Below are positions 17,875 to 26,431 of a stretch of 64,000 bases of DNA, one piece after another. A model generated the notes under the pieces. The model saw only the letters and a list, made by a program, of their open reading frames with translations. It was not told the DNA's origin and did not search any database. Each line of letters begins with the position of its first letter. Positions within the stretch are counted from its first letter, which is position 1. Origin of the DNA: JBCCCJ01 sp039029315 (GTDB lineage Bacteria > Bacteroidota > Bacteroidia > J057); NCBI GenBank assembly GCA_039029315.1, contig JBCCGK010000044.1, forward strand, positions 22,971 through 86,970. Direction: 5' to 3'. A program made the position numbers and the translations under genes.

Positions 17875-18528
17875 ATGGATGCAAAAACCCTGTGTGCAAC
17901 TTATGCACCATATGATCACCGAAAAAGATTGGAGATGATCTTTCGGGACTTCGACAGGGTGCTGGTAACGTCATCATTCGGGACTACATCAGCCATTTTA
18001 TTACATTTTCTCCAACAGGTGCGGCCGAATCATCCGGTGTATTTTATTGATACCAAATATCATTTTGAGGAGACCCACCACTACAAGCAGACGCTTGAAC
18101 AACGCTGGAAGTTGAACGTCCAGGATTTACAACCTGGTTTCAATGCACATGCGTACACACGAATGGACTTTACCTGGACACATGATCCGGATGTTTGCTG
18201 CTTTGTGAACAAAGTAGAACCGCTCGAAAAATTAAAAGCGAGGCATGACATCTGGATTTCCGGGATGCTTGGAAGTGGCAACACTAACCGGGCCAATCTT
18301 GATTTATTTAGGCGAGATGGAGATTTGTTTCGATTTTATCCCTTGAGTGATATCTCTCCGGAAGAAGTCGAAATCATGAAAGTCATTTATGAACTCCCTT
18401 CTCACCCACTGGAGCGACAAGGATACGAATCTGTGGGCTGTATGCACTGTACCATCCAGGGAAATGGAAGAGCTGGAAGATGGGCTGGAAGTTCTAAATC
18501 AGAATGTGGCCTTCATCTCCTCTCATAA
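17875..18528 (+). CDS. cysH: Assimilatory APS reductase (CysH) with [4Fe-4S] cluster
   Basis: Reduces adenylyl sulfate to sulfite in sulfate assimilation. The 217-residue product has the PAPS-reductase fold with the SSFGTTSA nucleotide loop and YFIDTKYHFEET, a CC pair (C108-C109) and CxxC (C189, C192) that together bind the iron-sulfur cluster of the APS-type enzymes, and the catalytic SECGLH tail motif (C211). The presence of the four cluster cysteines argues for APS rather than PAPS as substrate. The start is the ATG at 17875; an in-frame GTG at 17821 would add 18 residues of no recognisable homology. It follows the MoeB-rhodanese gene on the same strand. Confidence 0.92.
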   Translation: MDAKTLCATYAPYDHRKRLEMIFRDFDRVLVTSSFGTTSAILLHFLQQVRPNHPVYFIDTKYHFEETHHYKQTLEQRWKLNVQDLQPGFNAHAYTRMDFTWTHDPDVCCFVNKVEPLEKLKARHDIWISGMLGSGNTNRANLDLFRRDGDLFRFYPLSDISPEEVEIMKVIYELPSHPLERQGYESVGCMHCTIQGNGRAGRWAGSSKSECGLHLLS

Positions 18529-18576
18529 GAAAACAACAGATTCCGTACAAGATTCCCATCTCAATATGATGGATCT

Positions 18577-18617
18577 AGCCGGACAAATCTTCTAACAAGG
18601 ATTTGTTCGGCTTTTTT
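18577..18617. terminator. Terminator hairpin between converging cysH and YihY genes
   Basis: A 13-bp stem AGCCGGACAAATC / GATTTGTTCGGCT (one G-T pair) followed by five T residues. It is 48 bases past the cysH stop and touches the end of the minus-strand YihY gene. Confidence 0.82.
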
Positions 18618-19572
18618 ATTCTGGTTCAGGAAGCCGAATTCGTCCCTTTTTGAAGGAAGCAATGTCAATTGCTGCATTCAACTCAAATCCGATGAGCAAC
18701 ATGATTGAAATATAATAAAACCAGACCATCAGGAGAATGATGGCTCCCAGTCCTCCATATATCCAATCAAAATCGGCAAAGTTTCTGAAATAGTATTTCA
18801 AGCCAATCATGGCCACCATGATGAGCAATCCCGCTGCAATCACCCCTGGCGAGACAAACTTCCATCTTTGGTGGGTAGCTGGTGCCAGATAATAAAGGGT
18901 CGCAATGGATAAAAAAGTAGCAAAAATAGTCAGGACAAAATTGAGTGTTCGACTTACAAAAAATTGAGTCGTTTTGCTAATCCAGTCAAGGATTTGAAGC
19001 GATTCCAACAGACGATCACCCAACAGTTGCATCATGACTGAGCTGACTATGATGGCGCCCAAAGCCAATAGAATCAAGAGAGCGACTCCATAGAGCTGCC
19101 ACAAAGTCCGCCGCCTGAAGACTTCTTCCCGCTTGGTAAATGCCTTCATCATGGCGATGATTCCTCTGGTGGAACCCCACAAAATCAATACAACTGATAA
19201 TATCAGCAGATATATATTGGGGCTTCTGTTTGAAAATGCCTGAAGACGTTCGTCCAGATTGACTGAGGCCAGACTTTCTTCGGGATTTGGGACAAATTGT
19301 TCAATAAACTTAAAGACCTGTTCCAGCAATCCCTCTATTGGAAACAAGGGCAAGACCAGATATGCCAATAAGAGTATAGGGAAGAGAGAAAAGAAAAACT
19401 GATAAGCCATGGCAGAGGCCATCAGGGTAAACTTACTGTCCATCAGGGCAGTAAAAAAAAATCGGAGCACATCATAGAGACCCATCCCTTGAAAGCCCGG
19501 CAACTCAATCTTGCGAAGCAGGATCAGGAAGCGAGCTACAGATCGTCGGATCTGACTTTGAAGTGTCTTCAT
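18616..19572 (-). CDS. YihY/BrkB-family inner-membrane protein
   Basis: A 318-residue polytopic membrane protein of the YihY family (once misnamed ribonuclease BN). About six hydrophobic segments are visible, with the family block SAMAYQFFFSLFPILLLAY near residue 60 and the closing YGGLGAIILLMVWFYYISIMLL region. Function is not settled; it may be an envelope transporter. The ATG at 19572 follows the thioesterase stop by 4 bases; a GTG at 19587 would overlap that gene. Last gene of a four-gene minus-strand operon. Confidence 0.88.
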   Translation of the reverse strand: MKTLQSQIRRSVARFLILLRKIELPGFQGMGLYDVLRFFFTALMDSKFTLMASAMAYQFFFSLFPILLLAYLVLPLFPIEGLLEQVFKFIEQFVPNPEESLASVNLDERLQAFSNRSPNIYLLILSVVLILWGSTRGIIAMMKAFTKREEVFRRRTLWQLYGVALLILLALGAIIVSSVMMQLLGDRLLESLQILDWISKTTQFFVSRTLNFVLTIFATFLSIATLYYLAPATHQRWKFVSPGVIAAGLLIMVAMIGLKYYFRNFADFDWIYGGLGAIILLMVWFYYISIMLLIGFELNAAIDIASFKKGRIRLPEPE

Positions 19573-19576
19573 TTTC

Positions 19577-19993
19577 TTATTCTTCACCTGGCCAGTTGTT
19601 GGTGACAGCGGCCAGGATAAAATCTGGAACTCTTATCGGTCTTTGAGAGGAAGGCTCGAAAAAGGCTAGGCGAACTTTGCCTGATACCAATTTCTCGCCA
19701 GCTTCATTGAAAATTACATATTCTGTCAGAAAGCTACTCCGAGGCAGTTCTGGCAAAGTGGTTCGGATGGTTAGCAGGTCATCATAGCGGGCAGGACGAT
19801 GATATTTGATCGCCAGGTCCGCCACTGGCATGAGGATTCCTTGTTCTTCTACGAATTTATAGGTGATGCCCAACTTGCGGATCAACTCCACCCTTCCAAC
19901 CTCAAAGTATTCTGCATACTTTCCATAGTATACAAAGCCCATTTGATCGGTTTCACCATATCGAACACGCAATTGGGTATCATGAACAATCAT
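19577..19993 (-). CDS. YbgC/4-hydroxybenzoyl-CoA-type thioesterase
   Basis: A 138-residue hot-dog-fold acyl-CoA thioesterase. The family active-site block RYGETDQMGFVYYGKYAEYFE (residues 10-30) is present; the acid at D16 is the expected catalytic residue, and the following VGRVEL helix is conserved. It would hydrolyse short or medium acyl-CoA or acyl-ACP; the substrate cannot be assigned. It sits between a rhodanese gene (9-base gap) and the YihY gene. Confidence 0.87.
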   Translation of the reverse strand: MIVHDTQLRVRYGETDQMGFVYYGKYAEYFEVGRVELIRKLGITYKFVEEQGILMPVADLAIKYHRPARYDDLLTIRTTLPELPRSSFLTEYVIFNEAGEKLVSGKVRLAFFEPSSQRPIRVPDFILAAVTNNWPGEE

Positions 19994-20002
19994 ACTGACT
20001 TG

Positions 20003-20323
20003 CTAATCGACATCGAAAGTAGGATCGATCTCGGCTTTCCAGGCCAGCATGCCGCCACTCAGGTTCCGAGGATTTGAAAACCCTTGCTGTTGTAGAAAAG
20101 CAGTCGCCCGGCCACTTCTTCCTCCAGATCGACAGATCAAAACAACTTCCTGCTCTTTCCACTTAGCCATCTCCGCCAATTTAGTTGGAATTGTCCCCAG
20201 AGAGATCTTCTCCACCCCTTCCAGGTGCTGTTGGTCCCACTCATGTTGTTCCCGTACATCTATCATTATCGGTGCTGTTTCCGCATCGATTCTTTGCTTC
20301 AATTCATTTACAGTTATGTCCAT
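20003..20323 (-). CDS. Single-domain rhodanese-like protein
   Basis: A 106-residue cytosolic rhodanese domain with the active-site loop CRSGGRSG and the N-terminal MIDVREQHEW block. The six-residue loop with Cys followed by Arg-Ser-Gly-Gly-Arg fits thiosulfate or persulfide sulfurtransferases rather than Cdc25-like phosphatases. It lies 15 bases behind ychF, in the same operon. Confidence 0.9.
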   Translation of the reverse strand: MDITVNELKQRIDAETAPIMIDVREQHEWDQQHLEGVEKISLGTIPTKLAEMAKWKEQEVVLICRSGGRSGRATAFLQQQGFSNPRNLSGGMLAWKAEIDPTFDVD

Positions 20324-20338
20324 GTCAGGGTAATTTGA

Positions 20339-21436
20339 TTAAACGTTAAAGCGAAAATGCATAATATCTCCGTCTTCCACCACATATTCTTTTCCTTCAA
20401 TCGATAATTTGCCTGCATCTTTCACAGCAGCCTCCGATCCATAATCAAGCAAATCTCGATACTTCATCACCTCAGCGCGAATAAATCCGCGCTCAAAGTC
20501 TGTATGAATCACTCCGGCTGCCTGTGGTGCTTTTGTCCCATGGTGGATCGTCCAGGCTCGAACTTCTTTCTCTCCAGCAGTAAAGTATGTATCAAGCCCA
20601 AGTAAATCATAAGCAGACCGGATGAGGACATTCAAACCAGGTTCTTCCAAGCCTACAGATTCCAAAAACTCCTGAATCTCCGCCTCGTCCTCAAACTCTC
20701 GCAATTGTTCCTCAAATCCAGCAGAAATAATCATCAATCCCGCATCCTCATCCTTGATGGCCTCTTTGACAGTTTCTACAAAAGCATTCCCGCCTGGCAA
20801 GCTGTCTTCATCCACATTACAGACATACAATACTTTTTTTTCTGTCAACAAGCCTACCTCTTTCATAAAATCCTGTTCAGCCTCCGTTCGGTCCAGTGTC
20901 CTCAAGTTCAGGCCCTTCTCCAGGTGCGCAATATATTTTTTCACAATCTCCACTTGTTTCATCGCCTCCTTGTTGCCCCCTTTGGTCATCTTTTTGGTTC
21001 GCTCAAGCTTGCGTTCCAGCACTTCCAAATCCTTCAATTGAAGCTCGATATCAATGATTTCCTTGTCCCTGACAGGATCTACCCCGCCCTCAACATGCAC
21101 AATATTGTCATCAGCAAAACAACGAAGGACATGCAAAATGGCAGAACATTCACGAATGTTGCCTAAAAACTGGTTTCCCAGGCCTTCTCCTTTGCTAGCT
21201 CCTTTCACCAGACCTGCTATATCGACAATCTCCACAACAGCTGGGATCGTTTGTTTGGGTTGTACCAGCTTTGTGATAGTATCCAGACGAAGGTCCGGAA
21301 CGGGAATCATACCAATATTTGGCTCAATTGTACAGAATGGATAATTCGCTGACTCAGCCTTGGCGGATGAGAGTGAATTGAACAAAGTTGATTTCCCCAC
21401 ATTTGGCATCCCGACTATTCCACATTTAAATCCCAT
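20339..21436 (-). CDS. ychF: YchF/OLA1-family ATPase
   Basis: A 365-residue Obg-like ATPase that associates with ribosomes and takes part in stress responses. P-loop GMPNVGKST, the NYPFCTIEPN switch, the DIAGLVKGASKGEGLGN block and the C-terminal TGS-like domain ending in GDIMHFRFNV are all in place. The NVDE box stands where GTPases have NKxD, consistent with ATP preference in this family. First gene of the operon ychF, rhodanese, thioesterase, YihY. Confidence 0.95.
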   Translation of the reverse strand: MGFKCGIVGMPNVGKSTLFNSLSSAKAESANYPFCTIEPNIGMIPVPDLRLDTITKLVQPKQTIPAVVEIVDIAGLVKGASKGEGLGNQFLGNIRECSAILHVLRCFADDNIVHVEGGVDPVRDKEIIDIELQLKDLEVLERKLERTKKMTKGGNKEAMKQVEIVKKYIAHLEKGLNLRTLDRTEAEQDFMKEVGLLTEKKVLYVCNVDEDSLPGGNAFVETVKEAIKDEDAGLMIISAGFEEQLREFEDEAEIQEFLESVGLEEPGLNVLIRSAYDLLGLDTYFTAGEKEVRAWTIHHGTKAPQAAGVIHTDFERGFIRAEVMKYRDLLDYGSEAAVKDAGKLSIEGKEYVVEDGDIMHFRFNV

Positions 21437-21471
21437 TGGTTCTCAGATTTTCATTGGGTAAAACTGAGGGG

Positions 21472-21503
21472 CAAAATTACAAACTCCTGAAAGATTGGGC
21501 AAA
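21472..21503 (-). promoter_or_regulatory. Canonical Bacteroidota promoter for the ychF operon
   Basis: On the minus strand TTTG (21503-21500), 20 bases, then TAATTTTG (21479-21472). Both elements and the spacing fit the Bacteroidota TTTG/TAnnTTTG promoter. Predicted start near 21468 gives a leader of about 31 bases to the ychF ATG. Confidence 0.75.
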
Positions 21504-21554
21504 CATAAGTTTCTTTGAAATCCCGAATTACTTTCCTAGATTGCACTTAACAAT

Positions 21555-21597
21555 GTTAGGATATATGACAAACCGATCCTAACTCCTTGATCCTAAC
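21555..21597. promoter_or_regulatory. Operator-like repeats ahead of the first TetR gene
   Basis: GTTAGGAT at 21555-21562 faces GATCCTAAC at 21575-21583, and a second GATCCTAAC follows at 21589-21597, 14 bases after the first copy. The last copy ends 9 bases before the tetR ATG. An inverted pair plus a direct repeat just upstream of a TetR gene is typical of an autoregulatory operator. Confidence 0.55.
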
Positions 21598-21606
21598 ACG
21601 CATGCT

Positions 21607-22191
21607 ATGGGTATCAAAGAACGACGTCTCCGTGAAATCGAATCTCAAAAGACAGCCATTCTTGAAGCTACACGCAAATTGGCCATTCAAAAAGGCTGGC
21701 CAGATGTGTCCATCCGCAAGATAGCTGACATCATCGAATATACCCCACCTGTCATCTATGAGCGATTCAAGAACAAAGAGGCAATTCTCATTGAGTTAGA
21801 ATCTCAAGGCTTTCGCAAACTCAAATACACGATAGAGGAAGCACGGGAACAATCCAATGATCCACATGAACAATTGACTCTGGTTTCAGCTGCTTTTTGG
21901 GATTGGGCCTTTGCTCATGCAGAACTCTATCAAGTGATGTTCAATTTGCAAGGTGTGCAGTCTACCCCCCCCAGCCCAAAATCTCTTCGTGATTCTGCGA
22001 ACTGTGTGATTGAGATTCTCCGACAGATTCATCTTTTTTCTTCCGAAACAGAAGGATTATTTTTCCACTGGTGGAGCATCGTGCATGGACATGTCTCCCT
22101 GGTCATGTCTGGCCAAATAGGTGGGATGAACAGTCAGATGAGGCGCTATATGCTCAATGCTGTTGAGCGATTCGGGAAGAGTCTTTCATAA
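21607..22191 (+). CDS. TetR/AcrR-family transcriptional regulator with WHG-type C-terminal domain
   Basis: A 194-residue repressor. Residues about 14-60 form the helix-turn-helix domain (WPDVSIRKIADIIEYTPPVIY), and the C-terminal part contains FWDWAFAHAELYQVMF, the start of a WHG-like ligand domain. It appears alone on its strand; no target gene is directly downstream, since the next gene is on the opposite strand. It likely controls itself through the repeats at 21555-21597 and targets elsewhere. Confidence 0.87.
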   Translation: MGIKERRLREIESQKTAILEATRKLAIQKGWPDVSIRKIADIIEYTPPVIYERFKNKEAILIELESQGFRKLKYTIEEAREQSNDPHEQLTLVSAAFWDWAFAHAELYQVMFNLQGVQSTPPSPKSLRDSANCVIEILRQIHLFSSETEGLFFHWWSIVHGHVSLVMSGQIGGMNSQMRRYMLNAVERFGKSLS

Positions 22192-22221
22192 AGAAAGGCC
22201 TGCCTAGAGTGTAGGCAGACC
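22190..22221 (-). terminator. Terminator hairpin for the small lipoprotein gene
   Basis: GGCCTGCCTA / TAGGCAGACC hairpin with a 5-base loop (one mismatch) read on the minus strand is followed by TTTCTTTAT. It ends the minus-strand lipoprotein gene and overlaps the stop of the converging tetR gene. Confidence 0.62.
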
Positions 22222-22250
22222 TGTAAGGTAATGTTTGAACACAAAGAACA

Positions 22251-22496
22251 TCAATCATCTACACAGGTAAAAGTGGCAGATGCTCCACCAGCAGCAGCAG
22301 CAGCAGCGTCAGCAGCAGCCTGAAGACCTTCTTTGTATGTGGTGATTTCGGCATTTGATCCACAGACTTGTGGCTGCTCAGCAGGGATGGATTGGCCAGC
22401 AAGCTCATAGGTGAATGTACAAGTGGTACATTGCTCTCCACAAGATGAAAGAATCAAAAGGGTTGTGAGTGCTAAAAATAATTTCAACAGTTTCAT
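22251..22496 (-). CDS. Small secreted lipoprotein, unknown function
   Basis: An 81-residue predicted lipoprotein: signal LFLALTTLLILSSC with lipidated Cys at residue 19, then a mature part with CTTC, a QVCG and a final TCVDD, giving four further cysteines. The middle is an Ala-rich run (GLQAAADAAAAAAGG) encoded by repeated GCT/GCA codons, which could vary in length by slippage. No family recognised. Confidence 0.6.
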   Translation of the reverse strand: MKLLKLFLALTTLLILSSCGEQCTTCTFTYELAGQSIPAEQPQVCGSNAEITTYKEGLQAAADAAAAAAGGASATFTCVDD

Positions 22497-22998
22497 TTGA
22501 TAAGTGTTATTAATGGTAAAAAACGGGTTGTTTACGCAAGAAGGTATCTATAAACCTGCCTGAATTTTCAGAGTAAATCTGATATTCAGATTGCCAGCCA
22601 TAAGATGACTATCCAATGGATAATTGAAAAAGATCGTTTGCCAAACAATCAAAAGAAAAAGCAAAAAAAATACCCATAAGAATGGACATTCCTATGGAGA
22701 GATCAAAATAAACAAAGATAGTAGGGATCATGGTTGGTGTTATGTGTTTGGTTGTGATGTAAATATAGGACTAGCTAGATGAAGGATCCAAATTCAATTC
22801 CATTTTTTGATATTTTAATACAATTATGTCAAGGTCTGTTTGACTCCTGTGCCTTACACTCAGATACCTGAATTCTGCATGCTTGTTGCTTCACAGGCCT
22901 CATAACAATGTTATATTTAATTACATTAAAAATTGCCTTTTTCTTTATTTTAGGAAAATTTCTAAACCTTTTATGATCTTACACGTTGATCATGATGG
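22497..22998. other. AT-rich gap of about 500 bases without a gene
   Basis: This gap separates the small lipoprotein from the tetR-pump operon. It is A+T-rich and contains only short open frames without homology or a start signal. It presumably holds the divergent lipoprotein promoter, but I see no clear TAnnTTTG element on the minus strand. Confidence 0.5.
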
Positions 22999-23033
22999 AA
23001 ACTATGGAAATATTGAAAGTTTCCGTAGTTTTG
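22999..23033 (+). promoter_or_regulatory. Promoter plus inverted-repeat operator of the tetR-tolC-RND operon
   Basis: AAACTATGGAAA (22999-23010) and TTTCCGTAGTTT (23020-23031) form a 12-bp inverted repeat with one mismatch and a 9-base centre. The right arm overlaps TAGTTTTG (23026-23033), an exact TAnnTTTG -7 element. Transcription would start near 23037, 14 bases before the tetR ATG at 23051. A repressor on the repeat would block the promoter. Confidence 0.6.
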
Positions 23034-23050
23034 TACCTCAATTCACATAC

Positions 23051-23731
23051 ATGCCAAGAAGTATAGAATATAGAATTCTCGAACATGCTCAACATGTCTT
23101 CATGCGCTATGGAGTCAGAAGCATTACGATGGATGATTTGGCGAAAGGACTTGGCATTTCCAAAAAGACTATTTATCAATATTATAGCAATAAGGCAGAC
23201 CTTGTCTATGAAGTTTCCAAGGCTCATTTCAGGCAGGAAGAGCAAAATTGTGAAATTGCGGCTCAATCAGCTGTTGATGCCATAGATGAAATGGTCAAGG
23301 TAGTAAAATGGTCGCTGGAAATGTTCAGCAATGTTGCTCCTAATCTAATTTTTGAGATCCAAAAATATTATCCCAAAGCCTGGGATTTATTTAATGAATT
23401 CCGGGAACATTTTGTCCTCCGGGAGCTTCGAAAAAATCTTCAAAGGGGCATTGAAGAAGGATTATATCGGAAGAACTTGAACCTGGAGATCGTTGCCAGA
23501 ATGCGGATTGTTCAAATCGATATGAGCGTGAATCCCGAATACTTTCCCCCGAATGATTTTCCACCGGTCGAAGTTCAGTCCCAAATGTTCGAGACCTATA
23601 TCCGCGGGATTGTCACAGAGAAAGGAAGAAGGTTATTATCCAAATATTTGGCATCTAGCCCTGAAAAAATACCCCCACCTGCTACTCACTCTATTCCATT
23701 TCCAAAAACAAAATCACAAGAACAAACATGA
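23051..23731 (+). CDS. TetR-family regulator of the adjacent efflux pump
   Basis: A 226-residue TetR-type repressor with the helix-turn-helix GVRSITMDDLAKGLGISKKTIYQYY at residues about 18-42. The start is set at the ATG at 23051 because the DNA-binding domain begins with the following residues and because a -7 promoter element ends at 23033; an open frame from 22883 would add 56 unrelated residues. Its stop overlaps the ATG of the tolC-like gene (ATGA), so it is the first gene of the pump operon and likely represses it. Confidence 0.88.
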   Translation: MPRSIEYRILEHAQHVFMRYGVRSITMDDLAKGLGISKKTIYQYYSNKADLVYEVSKAHFRQEEQNCEIAAQSAVDAIDEMVKVVKWSLEMFSNVAPNLIFEIQKYYPKAWDLFNEFREHFVLRELRKNLQRGIEEGLYRKNLNLEIVARMRIVQIDMSVNPEYFPPNDFPPVEVQSQMFETYIRGIVTEKGRRLLSKYLASSPEKIPPPATHSIPFPKTKSQEQT

Positions 23732-25161
23732 TCTTTGACAATGTTGTGAGAAAGATTCACTGGATTGCTTTATTTTGTGCGATGTGGATGCTCTTTTTTC
23801 AAGGAGTTGCTCAGGATCGAATGAGCTTAACTCTCGAAGAAAGTATCCAATATGCACTCAGTAATAATAAAGAAGTCCAGAATGCGCGTTTCGATGAATA
23901 CATTGCTCAAGCAAGAGTAAAAGAAATCATCGCAAATGGCTATCCTCAAATCAGTGCGACAGCGGATCTACAGTATTTTGTAGAATTGCCTACGCAGATT
24001 CTTCCGGGCTTTTTCAACCCAAAGGTCGATCCAACTACCGGACAACCAGTAATCGATCCTGTTACTGGCGAACCGGTGCCTGGTGATCCGCTCGAAGTCC
24101 AATTTGGCTTTCCCTGGCAATCCAATGCAGGCGTTCAGGTCAATCAGCTCATCGCTGATGGTGTCTTCTTTCTGGGATTGAAAGCTGCCAAAACCTATGT
24201 AGAAATCTCTGAAGTCGCTTCCAATCGCACCCAGGAACAAACCGCTCTACAGGTGAGTAAGGCCTACTATCAGGCCTTGATTGCCAAAGAGCAATTGTCT
24301 ATTCTCGATGCCAATCTTGCCAGGATTCAACGACTTTTCGATGAAACCAAAGCATTGAATCAGGAAGGCTTTGTAGAGAAAATTGATGTAGATCGCCTCC
24401 AAATCAATCTGACCAATCTGGAAGTTGAGCGGGAAAAGGTGGTTAGATTTGTTGCCATGGGCAAGAATTTGCTCAAGTTCCAAATGGGCCTTCCTATTGC
24501 GACTGACATCGAGCTGACAGAAGCTGTGGAAGACCATAGCAGCCCGCCCTCCTTGATTGCTGATTTTAGCACCTTCAATCTTGAAAACAGAGTTGAGTAC
24601 CGACTTCTCCAGTCTCAAAAAAAGCTGGAAGGCTATAATATTCAACGAATTAAAGCTGGCAGATATCCAAGTTTGTACGCATTTGGCAGTTATCAATACA
24701 ATGCACAGCGAGATGATTTCAGCTTTTTTGATTCTAATCAAAAATGGTTCCCCATCTCAGTGGTTGGTCTTCAGTTGAATGTCCCCATTTTTAGTGGTTT
24801 TCGTTTGAATGCACAACACCAACAATCACAGATTGCCCTCAAAAAGCTGGACAATCAGGCCGAACTACTCCAGAACTCCATTTATCTCGAACTCAGCAAT
24901 TCACAAAGCAATCTTCAGAATGCGTATGAGAGCCTTGCTCGATTTCAGGATAATATTGAATTGGCCCAAAAAGTCTTCTCTGTTACCCAAATCAAATACA
25001 AAGAGGGGGTCGGTTCCAGCATTGAAGTTAATGAAGCGGAAAATCAGTTGAAGGAGGCAGAGTCTCATTATCTCAATGGCCTGTTTGAATACCTCATGGC
25101 CCAGCTAGATTGGCAAAAAGCACAGGGTCAATTCTCAAAATATCATGTCGAAACAGAATGA
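23728..25161 (+). CDS. TolC-family outer-membrane efflux channel
   Basis: A 477-residue outer-membrane factor for a tripartite efflux pump. Signal peptide ends about residue 28 (FFQGVAQ). The mature chain has the two-repeat structure of TolC proteins, each repeat with long coiled helices such as LQVSKAYYQALIAKEQLSIL and LSNSQSNLQNAYESLARF, and the LTLEESIQYALSNN entry helix. A proline-rich insertion with DPTTGQPVIDPVTGEPVPGDP sits in the first barrel part. Coupled to the regulator upstream and the adaptor downstream. Confidence 0.92.
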   Translation: MIFDNVVRKIHWIALFCAMWMLFFQGVAQDRMSLTLEESIQYALSNNKEVQNARFDEYIAQARVKEIIANGYPQISATADLQYFVELPTQILPGFFNPKVDPTTGQPVIDPVTGEPVPGDPLEVQFGFPWQSNAGVQVNQLIADGVFFLGLKAAKTYVEISEVASNRTQEQTALQVSKAYYQALIAKEQLSILDANLARIQRLFDETKALNQEGFVEKIDVDRLQINLTNLEVEREKVVRFVAMGKNLLKFQMGLPIATDIELTEAVEDHSSPPSLIADFSTFNLENRVEYRLLQSQKKLEGYNIQRIKAGRYPSLYAFGSYQYNAQRDDFSFFDSNQKWFPISVVGLQLNVPIFSGFRLNAQHQQSQIALKKLDNQAELLQNSIYLELSNSQSNLQNAYESLARFQDNIELAQKVFSVTQIKYKEGVGSSIEVNEAENQLKEAESHYLNGLFEYLMAQLDWQKAQGQFSKYHVETE

Positions 25162-25208
25162 TTGAACAACAGAACTATCTCATCAAAAACCATAAAACAA
25201 AGCATCAC

Positions 25209-26396
25209 ATGAACAAATTACTCTGGATGGGTCTACTGGTTTCGGGATTCATGCTAGCGGCTTGCGGTTCCAAAGAACCCAGCTCCCCCGAACTTACCCT
25301 CAAATACAAAAAGCAGGCACTAGAAGCTAAGAAAGGTCAATTATTGGCTCTTAATCAGGAAATTAGCCAACTACAAGCCGAAATCGAAGAGTTGGACCCT
25401 GAGACCAAACTGAAAGTCCGTCAGACACCAGTTACGGTAAGCGAAATTGAGCAGACAACCTTCCAACATTTTGTAGAAGTACAAGGCAAGGTCGAAGCGA
25501 ACAAAAATATTCAGGTCAGCTCTCAAATGGCCGGGAGAATTACACAGATCAAGGTTCAGGAAGGTCAAAGAGTTCGAAAAGGGCAGTTATTAGCTCAGTT
25601 GGATGATGCGATCATGAAAAGCAGTATAGAGGAACTAAAAACTTCTCTGGAATTGGCGACCATCATGTTCAACAAGCAAGAAAATCTATGGAAGCAGGAA
25701 ATTGGCACTGAGATTCAATTCCTCACAGCCAAAAATCAGAAGGAGTCTCTCGAAAAACGACTCGTCACCCTGAATGAACAACTCTCGCTTCACAAGATTT
25801 ATTCTCCCATATCAGGTTCTGTGGATGAGATTTTGCCTAAAATCGGTGAAACAGTCAGCCCAGGATTTCCAGCCTTTCGCATTGTCAACAATTCTGACTT
25901 ATCCTTAAAGGCTGATTTGTCTGAAGCCTATGCTCCTTATATCCGGAAAGGCGATGTGGTCAAGGTACAGTTCCCAAGTTTGAATCGGGAGATCAATGGC
26001 AAAGTAAGCCTTGTAGGTTCTTCGATTGATGCCAATGACCGGACCTTTCGGGTAGAAGTCAGGCTTCCCAGCGATCAAGCCTTCAAACCCAATATGTATG
26101 GACAGTTGTCTATCAATGACCAAACCAGAGAGGAAGCCATTTCTATCCCATTTGGAGTTGTCCAATATGCAGAAACGGGACCTTATGTCTTTATAGCTGA
26201 AGCTTCTGAAGGCGAAATATATAAGGCAAAACAGAAGAAAATAGAACTAGGCCTGAGTACCAATGGCCAAATTGAAGTAGTAAGCGGGCTCTCTCAGGGT
26301 GATTTTTTGATCATCGCAGGGTACAAAGAGCTCAGTGATGGTCAAGAGGTTGTTGTAACCAACGATCCTGAAAATAGTCTCGCCGCAACAAAATAG
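25209..26396 (+). CDS. RND efflux periplasmic adaptor lipoprotein
   Basis: A 395-residue membrane fusion protein. The ATG at 25209 starts a lipoprotein signal with lipobox LAAC (lipid-bearing Cys at residue 18); an open frame begins 99 bases earlier but overlaps tolC without homology. The order is coiled coil near the N-terminus (EISQLQAEIEEL), the biotinyl-lipoyl-like half motifs (GRITQIKVQEGQRVRKGQLLAQLDD and KIYSPISGSVDEI), the hairpin helices and the beta-barrel domain. Bridges the RND pump and TolC. Confidence 0.93.
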   Translation: MNKLLWMGLLVSGFMLAACGSKEPSSPELTLKYKKQALEAKKGQLLALNQEISQLQAEIEELDPETKLKVRQTPVTVSEIEQTTFQHFVEVQGKVEANKNIQVSSQMAGRITQIKVQEGQRVRKGQLLAQLDDAIMKSSIEELKTSLELATIMFNKQENLWKQEIGTEIQFLTAKNQKESLEKRLVTLNEQLSLHKIYSPISGSVDEILPKIGETVSPGFPAFRIVNNSDLSLKADLSEAYAPYIRKGDVVKVQFPSLNREINGKVSLVGSSIDANDRTFRVEVRLPSDQAFKPNMYGQLSINDQTREEAISIPFGVVQYAETGPYVFIAEASEGEIYKAKQKKIELGLSTNGQIEVVSGLSQGDFLIIAGYKELSDGQEVVVTNDPENSLAATK

Positions 26397-26431
26397 AAAC
26401 CCATCAATTGGTCTGATACAGACCCTATCTC

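Noticed and set aside
22883..23050. Upstream extension of the second TetR gene
   Set aside because: The DNA-binding domain begins at 23051, and a promoter element and inverted repeat lie inside the extension.
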